64,000 nt of DNA, taken from assembly GCA_003313425.1 (NCBI GenBank), contig NHZP01000017.1, forward strand, positions 992,001 through 1,056,000. The letters are read 5' to 3'. The position numbers and the translations under genes were made by a program. This stretch comes from Pseudopyrenochaeta lycopersici (Eukaryota; Ascomycota; Dothideomycetes; Pleosporales; Pseudopyrenochaetaceae). This document shows positions 35,482 to 47,149 of this stretch, piece by piece. The stretch's first letter is position 1, and each line of letters begins with the position of its first letter. A model generated the notes under the pieces. It was not told the origin of the DNA and did not search any database. It saw only the letters and a list, made by a program, of their open reading frames with translations.

Positions 35482-36264
35482 TCATCCCCTCTTGAAGCAC
35501 AGCGTAACAACACTGCTCCCCGTCTTTCCCCCAAATGTGAAGCTGGGATACTTGACCTTGCCCTCAAACACAAATTCGCCGCCTCCAAACCATGCCCGCA
35601 GCTCCTCTTCAGTCCAGTTACAGCTCGTGATCAAGAATCTCCCCCCGGCCTTCACCAGCGGCTCAACCTTTTCTCTGTATCCCTCGCAGATCCTGCGCCC
35701 CTGTGCATCTGTGTCTTGCGACAGGCAGATGGCGTCAAAGGTGCCCTTGTCGAGAACGACGTCGAAGCCAGACGCAAGCCATGCGCCAGGCCGCTGTGTG
35801 AGAATGTCCCACTCGTGCAAAGCAATGTCTGCATATGAGTTGCCTTTGGAGTCACGTATTGACTTCGCAAGTGTGACGCTCTGAGGGGAATAGTCTACGC
35901 CGACCATGGCGCCCAGCCATTCGTCCTCACGCAAGGCAAACAATAGATGCCCATTACCAGTGCCCAAATCAAGAAACCTCGCGCCTTCCTCGGCGACCTG
36001 GACATGTTGCTGGCCTCCATTTGCATCTTTCGCTCCACTGGCGCCCTCCTCTACTTCTTCCCCCTCGCCCTTCCGTAAATGCCCCTCGTCTGCCAGGTCT
36101 TCGAGGAATGACAGCATACGCTCTTCCGCCCCGGCATCACTAAACCAGATTGTGCCCTCATCGTCGGCATTGGCGGCGAAATTTTGGCGCTCCGTGTTGT
36201 ATGCAGCGTCCCAGTAGCTTTTTGTGCCCAACTCAGAGGGGTCGAGGTGTGTAGGGGCCGTCAT
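35482..36264 (-). CDS. efm4: protein-lysine N-methyltransferase EFM4 (eEF1A)
   Basis: Single exon of 260 residues from the ATG at 36264; the frame continues upstream only to a GTG. Family EFM4/METTL10, a cytosolic SAM-dependent enzyme that methylates a lysine of elongation factor eEF1A. Seen: the N-terminal block ELGTKSYWDAAY, motif I LDLGTGNGHLL, motif Post-I VDYSPQSVTLAKSI, then DIL, and the highly diagnostic VLDKGTFDAICLS, followed by GGRFLITSCNWT. An acidic, low-complexity insertion (GEGEEVEEGASGAKDANGG) lies between residues about 64 and 95. Neighbours: the methyltransferase relic ends 13 bp beyond its stop, and the PKS ends 186 bp upstream on the same strand. Confidence 0.92.
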   Translation of the reverse strand: MTAPTHLDPSELGTKSYWDAAYNTERQNFAANADDEGTIWFSDAGAEERMLSFLEDLADEGHLRKGEGEEVEEGASGAKDANGGQQHVQVAEEGARFLDLGTGNGHLLFALREDEWLGAMVGVDYSPQSVTLAKSIRDSKGNSYADIALHEWDILTQRPGAWLASGFDVVLDKGTFDAICLSQDTDAQGRRICEGYREKVEPLVKAGGRFLITSCNWTEEELRAWFGGGEFVFEGKVKYPSFTFGGKTGSSVVTLCFKRG

Positions 36265-36450
36265 GACGCTGCTGGTGGAGAGTGGTGATGGATGGACACA
36301 GCGGGCAAAAATGTTGGAGGGGTAGCTCCATGGTTCCTGAGCTACTGGAAGCGAGATTTCAGCCACTCGTACCTAGCCGTAGATTTGACGAGCAAGTGTA
36401 ACGGATTCCTCAAATGATTGGCTCGTTTGCTCCATAATCATCCCAGTGAA

Positions 36451-39400
36451 TCAGGCCATCAGGATTTGTCTCACTTGTTCCGCTGCTTTGCTGAGTAGCT
36501 TGCAGAATCGACTCGCACGATTCGCCTCGGGCGTTGTGACCGAGAAGTACACACTACAATCATTAATCAGCCTTCTCCTCCAAAACAGTAGAAAGCTCGA
36601 CAAAACATACCTCGAGTCATATACCTCATAATGCACCCAAACAGCTTCGGAGTCCCTGAACAGGAAACCCTTTTCCAACATGCCCGTCTCAAAGCAATGG
36701 CTCATAATCTTCCTCGGCCGCGCTCGCTTGTACACAGCATCTTCATATAATGCGGGAGTTGCTTCTCCCTCCTGCAAGAGAACTCGCAAAGCCGAGAGAT
36801 TACGTTCTGCGCTTTCGCCTCTGCTGGCCTTGCTCACAGCGGCCGCATGCGCTCTCATTGCATCCAAAAGTAGCCGACGGCGTTCAGTTAGAGGCACTTC
36901 TGTGTTTCGTGCAACAACCAGGAAGTCTGCAACCGCTGGCAAGATTACCTGGATGATCTCTACACGACCCATGTGGAAGTGCGCCACAGAGACCGTTTCC
37001 CAGCACGCAGGACTGTAGCCGAAGAGTTCTAGGGCGGCCAGCTGGACCACAATCTGGAACACGCTTTTCGGAGAGCACTTTCGATCTCGCAAGAATGTCG
37101 TACCATACCCTTCATACATTAAGAATGCATGCTCCGCATACGATGTGTTTGCGATGTATTCAGTCCTGACTTTTTCGATGTGCGCTTTGACTTGGTCATT
37201 CATGATCAAAGGCAGCAAAGTTGGCTTTTCGTCGTCTTCACCAAGTATTGTGGAATTTACTGTCCGTGGCTGGTTCTGAATCGCAGTCGCCAGCGCTTCG
37301 TTCAACTGGGCTAACGTGAGGGCGTCAAGCATGGTGTGCTCACCGATTACTCCAGAGACACCATTCCCACAGACCACGAATTGTAGTGACTTATCGTTCC
37401 AGCGATTTGCCGCATCAGCCTCCTTCCCGAAATGGAACTGTTTTGCTCTTTCTGTTGCATTGGTTGGCGAAGCATCATCTAAGCAGATGATGAATGCCGC
37501 TGCTTCGATGGCTGCGATACTGTGCATATTTTGTACATCGAGCTGTTGGAGCATTTTGCGTTTCTGCAAAGACTTGTAAGCTTCAGAGAACTATTATAAG
37601 CAATCTTAGGATCTTACTTCAGCCCATGTATGTCTGTTATCCGAAGTCAGGATACCAACCCAAGTAGTTTGAAGCTGTTGGCATAAGAGAAACTCGAATT
37701 GAGCGCATAATTCTTCATATGGAACTGGCTGATTCCTCCTGGAAAGATTCACTTGAAACGCATGGCCCTTCCACATAGCCACGCAGTAATCATTCCCAGG
37801 AAATTTCTCCATCTCGTCACTTCCCAAGCATGGCCTCCTTGTCGCATTGAAAATCCATTCATGGTACGCAGTAGTCAACTCCTGCTCGTTCAATGTCAGT
37901 GGCTTTACCTCTCATGCCTCAAGTTTCACCTTATATTCGAACGCCGTGGCTGCAATCAGCGCTGCTCGCTCAGCCTGGGTGTGCATTCTTCTACTAAGTG
38001 GATGGCTGAACCAGAAGTTATTGAAGGGAACAAGTGGTGCCCTGCGATTGAGATGCGCGTGGCGGAGTTGTAACTCCCATTCCCAGTTCTTGATTTTGGG
38101 GTCTGAGGCCATCGCTGCAGCGCGATCGTATAGGAGACGGCCTACACTGCCTGGCTTTTGAAAGTCTTCAACAGTTTTCAAGGTTTTTGAAAATTCCATC
38201 GGTGTGGCCAGGGCTTTGACAGACGTTAGATAGGCGTCGAGAAGAGTTGATAGGTCGAAGAATGGATATTTTGGCAGTGTGTTGACTGTAAATTTGATTT
38301 CACGCTTGAATGGCTGCTCCAGGATGCCACACGCTGACGTGGTCACTCCCTTGATTTTACATGTTGCGGTGGTCGAGTTTTTCTGACTTGGCGCTTCGAT
38401 CACCATCGCTGAGTCTGCACCATTCTCAAGGCACTTGGACTGTGAAATATGAGCTCCATTGATGCCAGTTTCCTCCCATTCATTGCAAGCACTGGGAAAA
38501 TTGTGAGGCACGAGATTGGAGCGGTTCATTAGCAGATCCGTCAAATCGTCGAGCCCGGAGGCTTCAAGGATCTCGTGCGTCCGCAAGGTGGCACCAACAC
38601 TACGACCAAGCCAGTTCTTGAATTCAATTGCTATTAAAGAATCAAGACCAAGATCCGCCAGCGGTTTATGTCGTTCCAGTTCATTGGGGCCCATTGCGAC
38701 GAGGGAAGCCATTTTTTGAGAGACCACTTCAAAGATTATCTGGCGCGCCTCGTTCAAATCTTTGACAATATTCAACCGCCTCTCGATGCTCTTTTTCGAA
38801 CTAGCATGGATTGTTATGGCTTCGTTGTTTAGGGGTCTGGTTTGGTTTACGTCGTCTACCAACACACGTCCGCCACCGATCAGTGCTAGCAGGTTGTCTT
38901 TTTGATTCTGCGGCACCGACAGTCGATTGACAGCTTCAATGATGGAATTAAGGCCCGCAGACTGATTGAATGCAACTGGATCTCTGACTCTCACAATGGT
39001 ATCATCTTCTGCTAATAGTACGGCTTTTCCCATGTACATCTGACTTTGGACGGCTTTCAATGCAGAGGTAACGTCTGCAAGGGATAACTTAATCTTTGGA
39101 ATACAATCCTCGATATTCTTGTCACTTAATAGAGACAGAATCTTTTTAAAGGCACCGCTTGCGACAAAAGGACGGTATCGGAGAAGTTGTGCTGGACTAA
39201 ACGACACATATTTGATGGCGTGATTTGCAATCTTATCGAGTTCTGAATGATGTAAATTTTGCCTTGAAAAATCGATCACTGAGCCAAACGGCGCCACGAC
39301 GTCTAATATCTGTTCTGTTAAGAAAGACGATGAGGTGTTGAGTACAGCAGCAACACCTGCGCCGCGGGTTCGGCGTCGAATCGCCATTTGCAAAGTATAG

Positions 39401-42400
39401 CCATCGCCGTAGAAGACATTTTCGGGCTCAACCCCAGGAAGAGACAATAGTACATCTCTTGCAGCTTTATTCCTGACTGTCGCTAGTATGCTGACATCAA
39501 GGACATTGGCAACGATGACCGCCGCGTGGCCGAGTGGGCTATCGGCGCCTTGTATAAGCAATTCTTGGCCTGAGCTGACCTGAGCTAAGTCCCGGACACT
39601 GTAGTAAGCAGTTGTCATGTTCTGCGGGAGTACCGCAGAAGTAGCGAATGACCATGACCTCGGCACCTTGTGCACAAACAGTGCTTTGACTCGAGTTCGA
39701 CTTGCGAAACTAATATTTGTGTTCCAACAGCAGACACGTTCGCCAATCTGGAAAGCGTTTGTCGAATCGTATCCCATAGCCGTGATCACTCCAGCGCACT
39801 CTCCAAGACTCGCATTGGCTCCGCCCCTGCCGACAATGACATCGACATCACTCGCTTCCACGGCAAATGCAAATGGCTTGATCTCCACTTCGTCAGGCCT
39901 CAATTCTGCCCGTGCATCTTCATCTTCAACGAAAAACAAACTGTTGAGTACTCCAGGTATACCTATGCTTAACTTCAACGGCCGCATCGGATTATGGAAT
40001 GGGGTTGCATTGAGTACGGCTGGCGAGGGAGTGGGACCACCTCCAATGCCTTGAAATCTTTCACCCCGTAATATCACCACCGGAATCATGTATGGGTCCC
40101 CGTCCTGGAAAGCAGTAACTTCGGCAGAGCCAGAACGTGGCCCTGATGGAGATAGTGCGCAACACACTGTGAGCTGACAACCTGGTTGGTTCACCATGTC
40201 CGCCGCAATGGATAGCTCTTCAATAGAAGTCAGCATAACAGGGCCAGAACTACAGTGTCTGAAGTAAAGAGGTAGAACAATATGCATAAGTGCATCAAAT
40301 GTTGTTGGGTGAATTGTATGCGGCTGAAGATGTCCAGACGAACCGCACTGTGCTAGATTCGGTATGACGACTTTCCCAAAAGCCTGACAATTTCCAATGC
40401 GCAGTTCCCTTATGGAGGCGAAATTTTGCCCATAGTCGACGCCATTCTGGCGCAATTCTTGGTAGAGCAATTCATGATTGAATGATTGTGTGCAGTCCGA
40501 TGCTATTTGAGCTAGACGGTCTCTCAAGTCGGAGGCTTCTCGTTCGTCTTCGCAGCCTTCATCAGCTATGTTAGGTGCCGTTTTGTACTCCAACTTTATG
40601 GCCCCGCCACAGTTGAGATGCCAAGTTTCAGAGTCGGACGTTGAGGTTATCCGGAAATTCTCCCACTCGGACAGCCTCTGTGATATCGTTCTGTGACTGG
40701 ACGGCGACATGCTAATCATCAATTCTACCTTACCAGGGGATTCTGGTACAACAATGGACTTGGAGTACGTCACGTTCTTTAAATGGAATCGCTCAATCGT
40801 TGAGCCTCCTCGTTCATCATTCAGTTGCCGCGCTGCCTCCATTGTCATGCACAGAAAGCTGGCACCAGGCAAGATGGCTGAGTCATCGATGACATGCTCC
40901 TGCAGCCATGGTTGCGCTTCTATGCTCAGGACGTTTCTCCATAACGGCTCTAGTGGTGTACTTCCAACAAGTCGCAAGCCGAGAAGATCATGATATGGAT
41001 ATTTTCTGAATCGATAGTCTTTGCTTAATCGTGACTCGTGCCAATAGCGCTTTGAGTAGTCCCACGCATACGTAGGCAAATCCAAAATAATCCCTTCAAG
41101 TTCGTGGGACCCATTCAACGAGTTTACCACTTCAATGTCGACTTCGTAGCCCAACTGGTATAACTTTCCGGCCAGATTGGCAATAGTAGTGTGCGCGTCT
41201 TTGCCACGTACCAAAGCGGAAGCATAACGATGTTCGATTGGATTTGGTGTGGCTATCAAAGTTTGTCTCAATGGTCCCGATAATGCACTATGTGGCCCAA
41301 TTTCAATGAAAATTCGCAGCTCTTTTCTCGAGCTAGCTGTCGGTACTGGGCTTCTATATGCCAGTAGTGCTTCAGAAAATCGGACTGTTGAAACAAGATT
41401 CTGTACCCAATACTCGGCTCCGAAGCCTGATTTTCTTTCTCCGCCTGTCACTGACGAATAGAACTGAGTGCCTTCGCGAGGTGATGAAGCCTGTAAGCCA
41501 TCAAGCGATTTCCGATAATATTCTGCCACAGCCTTCATATGATGCGAGTGGTATGCTACGTCGACTTCAAGAATCCTATTTGTAACAGAGTCTTTGTCAA
41601 GCATCGACTTCAACTCTTCAATGGCATCTCGATCTCCGGACGCTGTGCAGCTGCTGGGACTGTTGATACATGCAATCGAAAGCCTGTCTTCACCCACCTG
41701 GTTGACATACTCGAGTATTTCAACCTCGGCCAGACCAACGATAAGCATGCCACCGCAAGAATTTGTCACTCTTTTCGCTAACTCTGCAACTTTGCTGCGA
41801 TGAAATGAAACACGAAGTGCTTGGGAATGCGCGAGAGCACCGACAGCATAGGCAGCACCGATCTCACCGCTTGAATGACCGATGACGGAGTCTGGTCTAA
41901 TGGAGAAGCTATCAAGTAGATCGACTAGCGCAATTTGGAGTGCCGTTGTAACGGGCTGAGAAATTTCGCTCTGATTAATCCTTGACTTTTGCTTTTCTCG
42001 TGTCAACTCCTCTTGTAGGCTCCATGGTGCTCCGAGGTCGTTCAGAAGTCGCTCGGACGACCGAATAGATTCTGCAAACCTTGACTGAGTATGAAGGAGC
42101 TCACGACCCATCGCAAACCATTGCGCGCCCTGACCGGTGAAAACGAAGCTCAAGTGCTTATCCCCGCTCGACTTTTCCGGATGTGTGCAGCTCGCAGCCG
42201 TGATGGCAGAGAGGAGTTCATCACGTGTGCGAGCAATAAAGCTAGAGCGTATAGGCATGTGGCTCCGCCTTACAGCTAAAGTGGTGGCCAGTCGACGAAG
42301 GGTATCTGCCTGTACATCCCGATTGCTCACCCATTGTTTGAGACCTTCTAGGTTCCCATACAATGACTGAAGCGACTTTGCGGATGACACGAAAAGGTAA

Positions 42401-43904
42401 GGACCATGTGTGTTCCGGACCCAAGTAGTCCCATTTGTTTTTCCATTCCTGTAATAGCCGCTCAACCCATATTGTATCTTTCTTTCAGTTTCCTGATAGC
42501 TATCAATAATCGCCGCCACATTCGTACCTCCGTAGCCGAAAGAATTGATCGCCGCTCTCCGCAGTCCCGTTGTTGGCCATGTTTCTAGTCTTTGTGGGAT
42601 CACAATATTTCGCTTTTCAAGATCGAACCCTTGCTTTATCTCTTGAATGTCAGGTACAGCCGGGATAAGCCCTTTCTCTAGCGCAAGTACTGTCTTGATC
42701 AAACCTGCTAAGCCACTAGCACTCTCACAGTGTCCAATGTTCGCTTTGATCGAGCCAACAAACAGTGGCCGATCTCTCTCAATATCTTTGCAAAACACAT
42801 TGTGGATTGAGTTGATTTCTGCGGTATCTCCTGCCAATGTACCGGTCCCGTGAGCTTCAACATACCCAGTTGTGCGAGGCTCTAATCCAGCATTGAGGTG
42901 AATTGATCGCATTAGGTCCTCTTGGGCTTGAGAATCGGGAGACATAATCTGAAGCAAAGGTACGACGTCAGCTCAGGTCTCGCCTAATTCTCGAAAAATT
43001 GGGTTTACCCACTCCATTTGTCTTTCCATCCTGATTGATACCAGTGATTCTGATCACTGCGCGGATTGGATCGCCCACTTTTACGGCATCGGCTAGGCGC
43101 TTCAATACTATTGTAGCAGCCCCTTCGGACCGGGCATAACCTTTTCCGCGACTGTCAAATGCGTAACATTTACCATCATCATTCAACATACTACTTCAGG
43201 TTAGACACATTTGTACCTTTGAGGGTTGCACCTTACTGTAACTTGGACATAGCCATAGTCATGTCTGGGCCCAACAGAAGATTTGTGCCTCCGACAAGTG
43301 CCATATCGGATTCCTTAGAGTGCAGACTTTGGCACGCAAGATGTAGACCTACCAGGCTACCTGAACATCCAGTATCGAGAGACATGCATGGCCCACGTAA
43401 ATCGAATGTATATGATATTCTTCCCGAAGTTATCGCCTCTCCACAGCCTGTCAAATGATATTTTGCCAGATCCTGCGGATCTCGATAGGCATTTCTGTCA
43501 TAATCACGGCTTACTGTTGCCACGTACACCGAGGTCTTCGATCCCTTCAATTTGTCGGTTGGAATCCCAGCGCCCTCTAATGCCTCATATACCGTCTCAA
43601 GCTGGATTCGCTGTTGGGGGTCAAGTGCGTTCGCTTCTTGGGCGGGTATGTTGAAAAATGCTGCATCAAAGGCGGCGAGGTCTTTGTTAACATAGCCTCC
43701 TCCTCTCTGGTTGTGCGCTGCATCAACATTAGGGTTTGGGTGGTAGAAAGATTTCCAAGTGTAGCGGTCAGCAGGGACTTCTGACCAGCTTGACTGCCCT
43801 TCTACGAGCATTTGCCAAAGCTTTTCGGGGCTGTTTGCTCCGCCCGGAAAGCGACAGCCCATACCAATGATGGCAATTGGCTCCTGACTGTACAGAGGCT
43901 GCAT
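36451..43904 (-). CDS. type I polyketide synthase KS-AT-DH-(ER-like)-ACP-carnitine acyltransferase
   Basis: Six-exon model: 43904..43237, 43190..43013, 42948..37930, 37881..37618, 37563..36611, 36553..36451, 2394 residues. KS: Cys180 in DTGCSGSL, His315 in EAHGTGT, His355 in NIGH. AT: GQGAQ at about 554 and Ser641 in GHSSGE. DH: His967 in [10 protein letters not shown] (the usual Gly is Asp) and Asp1167. ER-like region about 1270-1560, where the nucleotide loop reads [11 protein letters not shown] instead of the usual Gly-rich loop. ACP: Ser1719 in LGLDSL. From about 1830 a choline/carnitine O-acyltransferase domain, with catalytic His2119 in GEHTMLDA. No KR and no methyltransferase were found. 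Product release would be transfer to a small acceptor, as described for carnitine-acyltransferase-ended fungal PKSs. The fourth-exon boundary is doubtful: without intron 37882..37929 an in-frame TGA at 37912-37914 truncates the protein. Confidence 0.88.
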
Positions 43905-45179
43905 AATTTCTTAAGAATTGGATTGAAAGCAAGTGAAGACAAATTTCCAAAGTAGTATTGTTGAAAACGATGCTCAACCCTGTGATATGGAACGAGAGGT
44001 ACGATTCAACATATCTTTCACACCAACAACTCCATCTTGCTAGTTCTGATTCGCTGTTTCTAGATGGTACTGTTCAGCTTCTTCACCAGTCGCTTGCCGC
44101 CCAACCAATCCAATCTCGCATGGGCAAACTACATGTTGGTTGCCGCTTTGTTACTTTGCCGCCAGTTAGCTTACGCCCGTTTAACCTCAATGATGAGTTC
44201 CATGATCAGATATCTAACCTCAATTGTCTTCAACGCATGCATCTTTAATTGCAAATGCGCTCATGCTGGCGGCGTGGTTCATTAGGCGGTCCAGTTCAGA
44301 TAGGCCTGGATTGTTGACACAGGGACTGTCTAAGGAGGACGTTTGCCCGAGGATGAAGATCCTTGCGCTTTCCATTTGAAGAAGGAGGATCAAATATTCT
44401 TGTGATTGGGCGTCCGCGTTTAGGATCTACAATTCAGCAGCACAATACAAAATATCCGATTTCCTGATCAAGAAGAGCCAAAACAAACGCGTCTACCGAA
44501 GCCAGCACTCACCTGACATCAACATAATCAGGCCTAAAGATCGCAACGTCAGCTACGCCGCAATATAGGACAAAGTGAATGTAAGCCCTAGGGAGCGCGT
44601 GCATATCTGCATTATTATAAAAACGGTGGTGGCGCATACCATCAGTTCGGGTTGCGCGGCCTGATCCTTTCCGTCGGGATGGTCAAGCTTCGAGGCTTCA
44701 GGCTAAGCTGTGTGAGGTTGTAGATGGAATTGTACGCATTTGTGTCGCTCTGCGGTAATACGCTGCCTGCTATACTAGCGACTACGCGGAAATCGGTCCG
44801 GTTGGCAGTTCGACGCAATAGAGTGGAGCGTAGTGGGGTCGTCTGTCTGCAAGGCGGTGATAGCAACGCGCAATCGCATGGGTATGCTTTTAGGCAGAGA
44901 CCATTTCGCTGATTACCGTGAGACAATGACATCACAGGCCCTAGAGCCCTTGCAACATCTCATCGCATTTGTGGAGAAACAATTGCCTTAAAACCATAGT
45001 TTATGAGAGTCGACATGCCGATTGCATAATCTCTAGATAGTCTATTATGGAATTACTGAATAGCGGTATTGATAGCTACTCAGATGCGGCCTTTGCGGCC
45101 TTTACTGAAAACACTATGCAGTCGTTCCATACAGTATCACAGGCCTGGATGCTGTCGCTGGATCGTATTGCTCCTTTCC
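43905..45179. other. PKS upstream region
   Basis: Promoter side of the leftward PKS. No gene or clear relic was recognised, in particular no transcription factor and no tailoring enzyme. Several unsupported short frames are present. Confidence 0.45.
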
Positions 45180-46690
45180 GGTTTTATTTGCTTTGTTTCT
45201 CTGGTTCAGTCCGCGAATCCATCTCCAGACTAACAAAGAGCGCTGCACCAGCGCTGATATATGCAAAACAAGCACGTTTTTCAGCGTCTCATTGAGCGAA
45301 TCTATGCCTCTAGGCACATGACGTGACAGAAGTCTCTTGCATTAGCTCTCACCAAAGTGGCACCGCCAAACCCTTAAGTATCACGCAAACTCTTTAAAGT
45401 GCGTCTGTGAACACGTTCTGGCTGATGCTCGTTGCCAGAGCGCCTTCAAGGCACTGAGAAGATAATACCGTAACACTTCCCGTTGGCATATCAGACGTTT
45501 CGAGCACAACTTGGACTGAATTCATAGCGAACTGCGTCCAGACTCGATACCCTATCCCACTGACAACCTGACACAGTATGCACTGCCTCGCTGTACTAGA
45601 TATCATGATCAACAGATACAATTCCGTCCCTATGGCAGGAACAGGCACGTCAATCCACATTTATGGGATGTAGAACCTAACCTTGGAGATAAATCACCCT
45701 ACAGATAATGCTCAAGACAATGAAGGGTGGAGGGGGCGCAGAGATAAGGCCCGACGCCCGCACGCTAGTGCTTTGAGAATGAAAGCATACACAGTGCTTA
45801 CAGTGCAGGTACGGAAAATAGAGAGGGGAATTGTACAACTAGTATCGTTAGAAACAGTAGAAAACAGCAGAAGAATAAACAAACCTATCAGTGTCGTGTG
45901 TGGGGAGTATGAAAAACGCACTTCGAGTTAGACTGAAGCCAATGAGGCAACCGTAGACTCTCGCATTGGATCAGGGACATACCACATCTCCCCATTGCAA
46001 AAAAAGCCAATAGCAGACAAATTTTCGATGATATTACCAAAAATCCCGTGGAAAATATAGCTTGCGTAGTTTCTGCTTCAATATCTAAACTATGAGCATG
46101 GGCCCCAGAGCTGTTTATGATCAGTAATTGGTATCAAATCATAGATTAGTGCTATCGAAGATTGATCTAGAAGTGATATCGCCATGTCAACTTTTTGTTA
46201 TCCGTAATCACTCCGCCAACAAATAGTCCTGCCACACTAGCACCACCGTAGACACTCGAGAACGTCGCAACAAGCATTGAACTCTTCCTTAACACAACGC
46301 TACTTCAGTGCCTACACCTGCAATAGCCCTCTCGAAGATAAGAATCACTGAATTTGAAGCCACTGTGCAAACGATGGAGCCCCTTTTGATTACGAAAATA
46401 GCGATGCAATACTATTGTTTGGCGTAGAAGAATGTATAAAGGCGGCCCAAGGTTGGTAGAAGTGACATCTGGTCGATAAGGTAGACAGCCATGTCCGCCG
46501 ATTTCATTGAGACTTTTTAGACCACTTTAAATCTGAGCCATGGTAGTTGCTTGTACACAGATGAGTGAAACTTCCTCCTCTTGCGAGATATCTACAAACC
46601 CAAGAATGGGTTGTCGGCTGCAAGCATGACGATGATAACCATCAAGGCTATCACAAGGATGGAAAGAGGCCATTGAGAGAGTTGGTGCTT
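45180..46690 (-). pseudogene. relic of a DHA2-type MFS exporter
   Basis: Read leftward, the region shows blocks of a 14-helix major facilitator (DHA2 drug or metabolite exporter) in the right order but in several frames with stops. N-terminal part: LVIALMVIIVMLAADN, then LGRLYTFFYAK, a stop where the family has Trp, SIVCTVASNSVILIFERAIAG, SVYGGASVAGLFVGG and WRYHF, stop, INL. Middle part: KICLLLAFFAMG and TIPLSIFRTCTVS. C-terminal part: QFAMNSVQVVLETSDMPTGS, ALATSISQNVFTDAL and NETLKNVLVLHISALV. I count at least four stops or frame changes, so no functional transporter can be made. Such exporters often accompany polyketide clusters. It lies between the PKS and the prenyltransferase. Confidence 0.8.
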
Positions 46691-47149
46691 TGCAGCCTCA
46701 TATACGAACTCTTTACCTCTCTACCGGACTTTCTGGACGTCGTCCTTTTTGGTCGTGAAAAATGTCTAATAGATCATCATTGCAGAAAAAGATGCAATAT
46801 CCACTTTCATGGACTTCAGTGTTCATGGACAAATCTTTTGCAGAGATTATTATATAAATTGCGGCACAGCGTCGGGTGAGCAGAACGCTACTACTTTGAT
46901 GATACCCATTGACCCGTGCAGATTCTGGTGCGATGTAGAGTGGCATTTACGGCACGGATGCAGCGGCTGATTTTTTCCAGAGGATATGCAAAATCCTTGA
47001 ATATTGCGGAGAACGATGTACTAGTTTCTCGCCACTTCATTAGGCGCTGCACACGGGCGCTTGCGACCGGCCGGGTACTCTACCGGGGTATATGCCCAGC
47101 TCCAACGACAGGACCTGGCGCTTGATATGTAGGCTACTGTATCGATTCG
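46691..47149. other. upstream region of DMATS gene
   Basis: Promoter side of the prenyltransferase, with the 5' end of the exporter relic at its left border. A TATATAAA-like sequence lies near 46850, 300 bp from the ATG; its role is unclear. Confidence 0.4.

Noticed and set aside
41249..42588. Several 60-80 codon rightward frames inside the PKS
   Set aside because: They are antisense to the AT and KS domains, whose motifs are unmistakable on the other strand.
46565..46879. Rightward frame of about 100 codons between PKS and DMATS
   Set aside because: It is antisense to the exporter relic; the reverse strand has the collinear family blocks.
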